DNA of 46,104 nucleotides from a virus: positions 1-46,104 of the IMG/VR virus record IMGVR_UViG_3300046321_000130. One strand, 5' to 3'. The notes beneath the pieces are model-generated. The model saw nothing but the letters and a program-made list of their open reading frames with translations. It made no database searches and had not been told where the DNA came from. Below are positions 1 to 4,575 of the stretch, in pieces. Positions within the stretch are counted from its first letter, which is position 1; the number at the start of each line of letters is the position of its first letter. The translations under genes were made by a program, and so were the position numbers.

Positions 1-2
1 AT

Positions 3-794
3 TTATACCCTATGGTACCCTTACCTCCTTTAGCAAATAAAGTTGAGGGTCGTAGGAAGGCGGGACAAGCTGCTATTGTTGATTGTTTGTCCAGCTTAGG
101 GTTAAAAGACCAATGGGCAACTATTGTTATGCCACAGATCATTACACTTGTAGGCAACATGCCTATAGTTTATACAGCTGAGGGTAAAGTAGACGGTAAA
201 GCTTTTACTAGTAATTTCAAGACAGATTGGGAAAGGGGATTATACCTATTTCTTATGCTTGATTCCAGGTCTTGCTATTTAACAGGGCAACATAAAGGCC
301 CTGCAAAACCATACGGTGCTTTAGTACCTTTAATACTTTATGCACTTCGCCTTGTACAAGGCGTACCTTATACAGCTTGGGGTCACGATACTATTAGATA
401 TGTAGTTAATCATACTTTAGCTGAAGCCATGCTGTTTGAGACAGATGAGTGGCCCTCAGCTGAGGAAATTATGGAAGGCAGGACCCGAGGTCTAACTTAC
501 CAAACTTCCGATAAAGTAGGTACACTGCGTAATCCAGAGTCTACGCACAAGCTATGGTCTACTAAAGGTACCTGCTTTGAAGGCATGCCTAGAGATCTAC
601 AGGTAATGCTTGCACAAATATGGGTAGCTCACCCCAGTAATAGAAGCAAGTACATGGTCCTAGACCCTAAGAACTGGGACAAAGTACCAGCACCTTTAAT
701 TAGTACTGAGCTATTTAACCCCGACCCTAAACCGCAACAACCTTCTAACTACAACGGCTTAGGGTCTGATACACCTTGGTCCAAGTGGGGTTAA
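3..794 (+). CDS. Hypothetical phage protein, 5' end open
   Basis: I do not recognise this protein. The reading frame is open to the left edge of the window. The first ATG is at 12 but has no Shine-Dalgarno site in front of it, so the true start may lie upstream and the gene is probably truncated here. The visible 260 residues are soluble-looking, with no clear membrane segment or catalytic motif. The C-terminus is rich in Pro, Asn and Trp (DPKPQQPSNYNGLG, then a WSKWG end). It ends two bases before the next gene, so the two are probably co-transcribed. Copies of the dispersed CCCTAA motif occur at 92-103, 723-734 and 755-766. Confidence 0.6.
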   Translation, partial: LYPMVPLPPLANKVEGRRKAGQAAIVDCLSSLGLKDQWATIVMPQIITLVGNMPIVYTAEGKVDGKAFTSNFKTDWERGLYLFLMLDSRSCYLTGQHKGPAKPYGALVPLILYALRLVQGVPYTAWGHDTIRYVVNHTLAEAMLFETDEWPSAEEIMEGRTRGLTYQTSDKVGTLRNPESTHKLWSTKGTCFEGMPRDLQVMLAQIWVAHPSNRSKYMVLDPKNWDKVPAPLISTELFNPDPKPQQPSNYNGLGSDTPWSKWG

Positions 795-796
795 TA

Positions 797-1117
797 ATGA
801 AATACGACAAAGAATTAACTGATTTATTGGAAAAATTGTACCTTGCAGAAGTTTCGGTGCCAGAAATCGCTGTACAGCTATCAGCCAAAGTGGGCGAGGC
901 TGTACCTGAAAGGTCCATCATCGCCAAACTTAGCTCTATGGGCATTTATAAGAAGAAAGCCTACCTCACGAAGCGTGGTGAAGTCCCCGTAAAGAAAGGT
1001 GAGTACATCGAACGCATTGCCGTACTTCTAGATGTGTCAGCAGACCTACTTGAGAGTCTCGAAAAGGTAAATAAAAATATTTTAGCACTACTAGCTCAGA
1101 AGTTACCAGCCCCCTAA
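797..1117 (+). CDS. Small putative DNA-binding phage protein, paralogue of the gene at 4069-4446
   Basis: About 106 residues. I chose the ATG at 797 over an upstream in-frame TTG because GGGG sits at a normal distance before it and it follows the previous stop by two bases. The central block (RSIIAKLSSMGIYKKKAY) and the C-terminal SLEKVNKN segment are typical of a small phage family seen next to DNA-metabolism genes, usually left unannotated. The predicted shape is a helix-turn-helix-like N-terminal half and a helical tail. The minus-strand protein at 4069-4446 has the same block (RSVVAKLSREGVYEKKTY) and the same tail, so the two are paralogues. The DNA-binding role is inferred from this shape only. 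The stop codon overlaps a copy of the dispersed motif (1112-1121), and a strong terminator follows. Confidence 0.75.
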   Translation: MKYDKELTDLLEKLYLAEVSVPEIAVQLSAKVGEAVPERSIIAKLSSMGIYKKKAYLTKRGEVPVKKGEYIERIAVLLDVSADLLESLEKVNKNILALLAQKLPAP

Positions 1118-1137
1118 GCCGGAGATTTGACACAGAC

Positions 1138-1176
1138 AAAAAGCCTCCTCAATTGTTGAAATTGAGGAGGCTTTTT
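1138..1176 (+). terminator. Intrinsic terminator after the 797-1117 gene
   Basis: A 16-bp perfect stem, AAAAAGCCTCCTCAAT pairing with ATTGAGGAGGCTTTTT, has a 7-nt loop and ends in a T run. It closes the left gene group and separates it from the noncoding cluster. The flanking A tract would allow some function in the opposite direction. Confidence 0.92.
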
Positions 1177-1181
1177 CAAAT

Positions 1182-1219
1182 AGACTCAGGTTTTAGCAGG
1201 CACGCTTAAGCAAAAATAG
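1182..1219 (+). repeat. Copy 1 of a 38-nt hairpin repeat
   Basis: This 38-nt sequence matches 1831-1868 at 30 of 38 positions. Both begin AGACTC, contain a small hairpin and end AAGCAAAAAYAG. The stem changes in a compensatory way: AGC/GCT here, GGC/GCC in the other copy. The two copies flank the rightward RNA candidate. Confidence 0.6.
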
Positions 1220-1250
1220 TACACCAATAGTTAAATTACTTTAACCGCTA

Positions 1251-1290
1251 CAGCTTAGGGTAGGAAAATTTACACTTGCCCTAAGCTGCA
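1251..1290. repeat. Inverted pair of the dispersed CCCTAA motif
   Basis: CAGCTTAGGG (1251-1260) and CCCTAAGCTG (1280-1289) form a perfect 10-bp inverted repeat around a short AT-rich loop. The right arm overlaps the -35 element of the promoter at 1276-1304, so it could be an operator or, if transcribed, a hairpin. Confidence 0.75.
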
Positions 1291-1304
1291 TAAAGTGATA
1301 TAAT
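1276..1304 (+). promoter_or_regulatory. Sigma-70-type promoter for the rightward noncoding RNA
   Basis: TTGCCC, a 17-bp spacer and TATAAT, with TGA directly before the -10 (extended -10). The predicted start is near 1311, exactly where the first helix of the downstream RNA candidate begins. The -35 overlaps a copy of the dispersed motif. Confidence 0.72.
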
Positions 1305-1310
1305 ATATGT

Positions 1311-1804
1311 ATAGCACAAAGAAAGTGTTTTTGGCGGACCCACTTTATTCAGTAATGAATAGTATGACGAGGGGCTGAAAATAACTCAATGTGCTATGCC
1401 AAAAGTGTACAATCCTACCAACGGGGTTGAGCGATGCACCCGCCCAGTTAAGTAAGCCTGTCGCTAAGTAGATACATACGGGGCAAGTCAATCCTGATGT
1501 AGTTCGAACCTAGTATAAAAAGACTAATATAACTAGTGGAGACTAGTAATTCGGTGTTATCGAACAGAACGAATCTACTGACCCTAAGGTGTAACGTTAA
1601 GAGCGTGTTTTAGATATTAGCAAGAAAATACTAATCCGCACCCTTGTACGCTTTATTACTAGCCCCCTGCTTAGGATCAATACCCACCATACATTAAGTT
1701 GTTGGTGCTTTTGTCGTTCCTGAAAACGCACAGCGCATAAACTTCGCTTATACACTAAGTGTGCTGTGGGCGCAGGACTTACTCTATTATAGAGTTTTAT
1801 TTTC
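1311..1804 (+). ncRNA. Candidate structured noncoding RNA of about 490 nt
   Basis: No credible open frame exists here on either strand. From the predicted transcription start, ATAGCACA (1311-1318) pairs with TGTGCTAT (1390-1397), enclosing hairpins AAAGTG/CACTTT (1322-1327 with 1341-1346) and TTCAG/CTGAA (1348-1352 with 1375-1379), a three-way junction. Further helices include ACTAGT around a GGAG loop near 1535, ATTAG/CTAAT near 1615-1635 and CACAGC/GCTGTG (1729-1734 with 1763-1768). A small hairpin ACTCTA/TAGAGT (1781-1795) followed by TTTTATTTT may end it. Size and phage context recall large ornate RNAs such as ROOL and GOLLD, but I cannot assign a family. Readthrough to 1940 is possible. 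Confidence 0.5.
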
Positions 1805-1830
1805 AAATAAGACTAGTCAAGATCAAAAAC

Positions 1831-1868
1831 AGACTCGCGGTTTGGCAGGCGTGCCTAAGCAAAAACAG
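1831..1868 (+). repeat. Copy 2 of the 38-nt hairpin repeat
   Basis: This is the partner of 1182-1219. The hairpin here is GGCA-GGCG-TGCC, stronger than in copy 1. It is bracketed by two copies of AGACTAGTCA (about 1810 and 1867) and lies between the ends of the two converging RNA candidates. Confidence 0.6.
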
Positions 1869-1895
1869 ACTAGTCATTTTTCAGCAAAAATGAGC

Positions 1896-2777
1896 AAATA
1901 AAACAAAAGCCACCATACTCGGCCGAGTATGGTGGCTTTTGAACCGGTGAAGTTAGCTAGACCCATGTTGGTTTTTATCATAGAAGCTGGTCGTGGTAGA
2001 CATATCCCTCCGACCCTAAACTGCAATCGCCTACTTATCCTACTAAGTCATTGTCTTTTGACGGTAGGGGTTTCGGGTACAACCCTGCTAGTTAGTTGCT
2101 TCTAGAACTGGCACCTATAGTGAGGATGCTCAGGGGATGAGGCTTATTTTACATCTGGCCGTCTAGATTCTTTAGTGTATTAGAATTTTAACTATACAAG
2201 GGGTACTGTCACAATCGTCCAATACATTGCACCTCTACAGTTTAGGGTCTATCTACGAGTAGTTGGGCCATAACCACTACCTACTGAGCCCTTTCCCTGG
2301 TGCTTTACACTAAATAATATCTAAACATAACTCAGTATTCTGATTCGTGAAGCACAAACAGTAGGATTCGAGTCCATTAGCGGCTCCACATGTAATACTT
2401 ACGGCGGTGTATGTTTAGTCTTAGTTAATAATACTTAGAGTACTTCCATGAATTATCGACGCTCTTGCTGGTTGACATTTCGGGAACAACTTAAAATACA
2501 TAACTATCTTCTTACCCTAAGTTGCATCTGCTGGACAAAGTGTTGAAATCTTTGTGCGAACAGCCTGCTGAATGTGTAGCGCCATCACTTGGTATTAGTG
2601 GCCTACGGCTTAGGGTTTCGTTTCGGCCCAAGAAACTCATCAGAGAAGTTTAGTCTTACGACAGGGCATAGTATGAAAAAGCAGAATTTACGAACCTGGG
2701 TCTCTGTTATGCGTTAAGCAGTGTTGTGATCAGAGCCGGTGTAATTGAGTATTTGTTAACTCTTACTGCCTTTCCAT
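1896..2777 (-). ncRNA. Candidate large structured noncoding RNA of about 880 nt
   Basis: A strong leftward promoter (2784-2812) and a strong leftward terminator (1905-1940) bracket a region with no credible gene. Helices visible include GTAA+GAGT with ACTC+TTAC (2741-2766), CTCTG/CAGAG (2702-2735), ACAAAG/CTTTGT (2535-2555), a 9-bp helix 2300-2308 with 2347-2355, GAGCC/GGCTC enclosing it, and GGGTT/AACCC near 2068-2085. Inverted motif copies at 2012 and 2238 could form a 12-bp long-range helix. The strand is uncertain: two helices (2300-2355, and GGGTTTC near 2612 with GAAACTC) contain a G-U pair only if read on the plus strand. Length is similar to that known for GOLLD RNA. No family is assigned. 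Confidence 0.45.
1905..1940 (-). terminator. 18-bp perfect palindromic terminator for leftward transcription
   Basis: AAAAGCCACCATACTCGG is followed directly by its exact reverse complement. On the minus strand the stem is followed by TTTTGTTTTATTT, a good U tract. On the plus strand only TTTT then GAACC follows. It would therefore mainly stop leftward transcripts, and rightward ones less efficiently. Confidence 0.85.
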
Positions 2778-2783
2778 AATATA

Positions 2784-2812
2784 ATTATAACATTATTACA
2801 ACTTAGGGTCAA
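2784..2812 (-). promoter_or_regulatory. Leftward sigma-70-type promoter
   Basis: On the minus strand TTGACC, a 17-bp spacer and TATAAT, with the start predicted near 2777. The -35 is embedded in a copy of the dispersed motif (GACCCTAAGTTG, 2799-2810). No protein gene lies downstream, only the RNA candidate. Confidence 0.7.
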
Positions 2813-2814
2813 GA

Positions 2815-3025
2815 CAGAAATTTTATTTCTCAATGGCTGTCTTGTCTTTTATCGTCTTGAAGTATATATTATACTTGAAAGTGTTGTCGATTTCAAGATA
2901 AAATTTGTTATCGTATACTCATAGTCTAACAAATTTTGGAGGGTTTGGTATATGATTTTGTCGTAAGAGAGTTAGGTAGGCCCGTTGCAGTTTAGGGCCG
3001 GGAACGGTTTGTTTTCCCTGTTTAA
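2815..3025 (-). ncRNA. Candidate short structured RNA or leader of the large leftward RNA
   Basis: No gene is seen here. Read leftward from the promoter at 3032-3060, the segment is a chain of hairpins: GGGAA/TTCCC, GGCCC/GGGCC with a dispersed-motif copy (2986-2999) in its loop, an 11-bp helix 2900-2910 with 2927-2937, CTTGAAA/TTTCAAG (2874-2880 with 2891-2897) and CAAGACA/TGTCTTG around 2811-2850. The last one lacks a U tract on the minus strand, so the transcript may run on into the larger RNA. Confidence 0.4.
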
Positions 3026-3031
3026 GTATCT

Positions 3032-3060
3032 ATTATACACTTTTCAAAAAAGTTTTTCAA
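3032..3060 (-). promoter_or_regulatory. Leftward sigma-70-type promoter
   Basis: On the minus strand TTGAAA, a 17-bp spacer and TATAAT. The predicted start is near 3025. It points into the hairpin-rich segment 2815-3025 and supports leftward transcription of the noncoding cluster. Confidence 0.68.
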
Positions 3061-3157
3061 ATTCGAATTTACCCTCGTTTTAACACTCGCGCGGCATGTT
3101 AGATTTTACACTAGATTTTCCACTGGCGCAGGCTAAAATGGGGCGTTTTTGGTAACT

Positions 3158-3446
3158 GCGAATGAGAATGGCTCGCATTTCGATTCTGGTTGCTAAACGC
3201 AAATGAGAATGATTCGCGTTCTCATGTACATTTTGTTACAAATGTCATAATCCCCAAAGGGGTGCTTTTTCTGACCCTAAACTGTCATAATTGTAACAAA
3301 AACTGTCATAATCACCCTTTTGGGTTGTCCTAAATGTCATAATCCCCAAAACGGTGCAAAAATCCCCAATTTGGGGAAATTATACCTAAATTGGTGCTTC
3401 CGACCCTAAGCTGCACCGTTTTGGTGCTTCCGCACCAAAACGGTGC
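3158..3446 (+). repeat. Repeat-rich, origin-like segment
   Basis: Several repeat sets overlap here. TGTCATAAT occurs four times in the same orientation, at 3243, 3283, 3304 and 3335; the spacings of 40, 21 and 31 bp are close to whole helical turns. AATGAGAATGRYTCGCRTT occurs at 3161 and 3202, each able to form a hairpin. CCAAAACGGTGC occurs at 3346, 3435 and again at 3603, and inverted at 3413. Small CCCCAAAGGGG and CCCCAATTTGGGG palindromes lie between. No gene is seen. The arrangement looks like protein-binding iterons of an origin or control region; that role is inference. Confidence 0.6.
3413..3446 (+). terminator. 15-bp perfect hairpin, possible terminator
   Basis: GCACCGTTTTGGTGC, a TTCC loop, then its exact complement GCACCAAAACGGTGC, followed by ATTTTT. 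It could terminate rightward transcription. The right arm is repeated exactly at 3600-3614 inside the promoter-leader module, so the two hairpins could pair in trans or bind the same factor. Confidence 0.6.
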
Positions 3447-3550
3447 ATTTTTGGCGCTGAATACAAATCATTCGCATTTATACAGCCTGGCACGATTTTT
3501 GCTGTAGGCAATTATTGTGCCTGAAAAATATTTTTGAATTGTGCGAAAAA

Positions 3551-3614
3551 ACAACGCGAAAATGCTGTATAATGAGGTGGTGGTAATGTGGATTTTTGGC
3601 GCACCAAAACGGTG
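3551..3614 (+). promoter_or_regulatory. Promoter-leader module A
   Basis: ACAAC starts a 17-bp spacer before TATAAT (3568-3573). It is followed by the conserved leader GAGGTGGTGGTAATGTGG and a GCACC/GGTGC hairpin (3600-3614). Modules at 7541 and 7908 share the promoter, leader and hairpin. The ATG at 3586, preceded by GAGG, would open a 28-codon frame running through the terminator; I do not call it a gene. The predicted transcript is about 75 nt. Confidence 0.6.
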
Positions 3615-3615
3615 C

Positions 3616-3648
3616 ATCAAAGCCCCTACAAAATGTAGGGGCTTTGAT
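3616..3648 (+). terminator. Intrinsic terminator, probably bidirectional
   Basis: A 14-bp stem, ATCAAAGCCCCTAC with GTAGGGGCTTTGAT, has a 5-nt loop and is followed on the plus strand by GTTTT. It would end the short RNA from module A, and it lies just beyond the stop of the leftward gene at 3665. Confidence 0.75.
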
Positions 3649-3664
3649 GTTTTCGGGTTCTGTG

Positions 3665-3979
3665 TTATGTGATGTTTGGCAATTCTTGCGCGATGCTGTC
3701 AGCCAGTTCCTGTACATTGAAGGGCTGAGGCAGTAACAAACCTCCTTCCCAATCCATGCGATTCATTGCTGTATATTCACCAACTTTGCGGCGGTATTTT
3801 TGCTCATCTGGCGAACACAAAGCAGAATGAACACGCACCTTAGCGGTGTTCTCAGGTACAAAAAGCAAAGTTAGCCCTTCTGAGGGGTGGTGCGTGAAAA
3901 TGTAGGAAGGATTCAATTTTTTAAATTCCTTCAATTCTTGCTTTTGTGCTTTTGTCAATTTTGTGTTAGAAGTTTTCAT
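3665..3979 (-). CDS. Hypothetical small phage protein
   Basis: A 104-residue protein I do not recognise. The N-terminus is basic and helical (KLTKAQKQELKEFKKL). The middle contains a HHPSEGLTLLFVP strand-like segment and the C-terminus is neutral. There is no membrane segment or cysteine cluster. The ATG is preceded by AGGA about ten bases upstream. It is the last gene of the leftward block and ends 17 bases before the terminator at 3616-3648, so it is probably transcribed with the gene at 4069-4446. By position it is a candidate early gene. Confidence 0.75.
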   Translation of the reverse strand: MKTSNTKLTKAQKQELKEFKKLNPSYIFTHHPSEGLTLLFVPENTAKVRVHSALCSPDEQKYRRKVGEYTAMNRMDWEGGLLLPQPFNVQELADSIAQELPNIT

Positions 3980-4025
3980 TTTGGCTAGTTCCTAAAAATG
4001 GGTTTTTGAAAGTGTGGCAGAATCG

Positions 4026-4063
4026 AACCCTTGCCCCTTGAGTTCGTTACAGGGGCAAGGGTT
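4026..4063 (-). other. 13-bp hairpin between two leftward genes
   Basis: AACCCTTGCCCCT pairs perfectly with AGGGGCAAGGGTT across a 12-nt loop. On the minus strand it is followed by CGATTCTGCC with no U tract, so it is not a standard terminator. Read leftward, the edge (GGGTTCGATTCTGCC) resembles the 3' end of a tRNA, but no tRNA body can be folded. It may be an mRNA-processing or stability hairpin. Confidence 0.6.
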
Positions 4064-4068
4064 ACATT

Positions 4069-4446
4069 TTAGCCCTCAATGGGCTTTGAGTATGCCAATG
4101 CTGCAAAAATTTTCACAAGTGCCGTTTTATTGGCTTTTGTCAGACTTTCAATTTCCGATTCTGTCAACTTCAAAACTGCGCCGATTGCGTCGGCGGTTTC
4201 GTCCTTCTTCTGTGGCTTTTCGCCCATTTTGGTGGTGTATGTTTTCTTTTCATATACACCCTCACGGCTGAGTTTTGCGACAACGCTGCGTAGAGTTTTG
4301 CCCATTTCAAGCGCCAGAGCTTTCGCTGCATCCTCAGTTTTACCCTCTGAGGTGTAAAAATCAATCATGCGCCTAGTTTGTTCTGGCGTGTAATTAACTG
4401 GTTTTGCAGTTTTTGCGGCGGTTGTTGTTGTTGTTGCGGTTGTCAT
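4069..4446 (-). CDS. Small putative DNA-binding phage protein, paralogue of the gene at 797-1117
   Basis: A 125-residue protein. A Thr/Ala-rich low-complexity N-terminus (about 15 residues) precedes a helical region (NYTPEQTRRMIDFY) and the shared block RSVVAKLSREGVYEKKTYTT at roughly residues 54-73. Its C-terminal helix (ESLTKANKTALVKIFAAL) also matches the plus-strand paralogue. Residue conservation is clear while the DNA is diverged, so the duplication is old or the copies were acquired separately. AAGGAAC lies about ten bases before the ATG. The promoter at 4523-4545 is about 75 bases upstream. Nucleic-acid binding is inferred from fold-like features and family context only. Confidence 0.8.
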   Translation of the reverse strand: MTTATTTTTAAKTAKPVNYTPEQTRRMIDFYTSEGKTEDAAKALALEMGKTLRSVVAKLSREGVYEKKTYTTKMGEKPQKKDETADAIGAVLKLTESEIESLTKANKTALVKIFAALAYSKPIEG

Positions 4447-4522
4447 TTTTCAAAGTTCCTTATGGTCAAGAGAAAAAGAGGGATTTTTTAAAACTGGCAC
4501 CCTCTAATTAACCAGTGTATAC

Positions 4523-4545
4523 AGTATAGCATGCTTTTTTGTTTT
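4523..4545 (-). promoter_or_regulatory. Leftward promoter of the block-specific type
   Basis: On the minus strand AAAAC starts a 17-bp spacer ending GCATGC, then TATACT; TGC before the -10 gives an extended -10. It drives the gene at 4069-4446. The same spacer ending precedes the A1-like gene at 6248-6270. Confidence 0.65.
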
Positions 4546-4571
4546 CAACACCCCCTATATGGGGGGTGTTG
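4546..4571 (-). terminator. GC-rich hairpin after the A1-like gene
   Basis: CAACACCCCC pairs with GGGGGTGTTG across a 6-nt loop, four bases past the stop of the gene at 4576. It has no U tract on the minus strand and abuts the promoter at 4523-4545, so it may act as a weak terminator or an insulator. Confidence 0.55.
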
Positions 4572-4575
4572 TATT

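Larger units (their letters stand above)
1251..3415. repeat. Cluster of the dispersed GACCCTAARCYG motif
   Basis: Copies in this stretch: 1251 (minus), 1279 (plus), 1580 (plus, GGTG variant), 2012 (plus), 2238 (minus), 2514 (plus, GTTG variant), 2605 (minus, GCCG variant), 2799 (minus, GTTG variant), 2987 (minus), 3273 (plus) and 3402 (plus). The best copies read GACCCTAAACTGCA and GACCCTAAGCTGCA. Further good copies elsewhere are at 92, 723, 755, 1112, 8260, 9235, 9273, 11344, 11355, 11479, 14252, 16585, 17163, 18035 and 39304. None is seen from about 3420 to 8255. Confidence 0.85.

Noticed and set aside
1597-1806. A 69-codon frame on the minus strand inside the rightward RNA candidate
   Set aside because: No Shine-Dalgarno site, implausible composition, and it lies across clear RNA helices.
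2361-2386. GGATTCGAGTCC followed by a GGCTCCA-like end, resembling a plus-strand tRNA 3' half
   Set aside because: The acceptor stem pairs only as GAGCC (2286-2290)/GGCTC about 100 bases apart, the T stem has only a few pairs, and no D or anticodon arm can be folded. It is better explained as part of the structured RNA cluster.
3060-3620. CRISPR array in the repeat-rich region
   Set aside because: Repeats are short, of several kinds, irregularly spaced and partly inverted. No uniform repeat-spacer pattern.
3586-3672. A 28-codon frame starting in the leader of module A
   Set aside because: It runs through the terminator stem, and the equivalent modules have a stop right after ATG. Kept as an observation, not a gene.
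3478-3717. A 79-codon minus-strand frame overlapping module A and the terminator
   Set aside because: It crosses a strong terminator and the hairpin repeats, is rich in Cys and His without a pattern, and overlaps the better gene at 3665-3979.
4014-4357. Plus-strand frames across the gene at 4069-4446
   Set aside because: They are shadows of the minus-strand gene, which has a family resemblance and a promoter.
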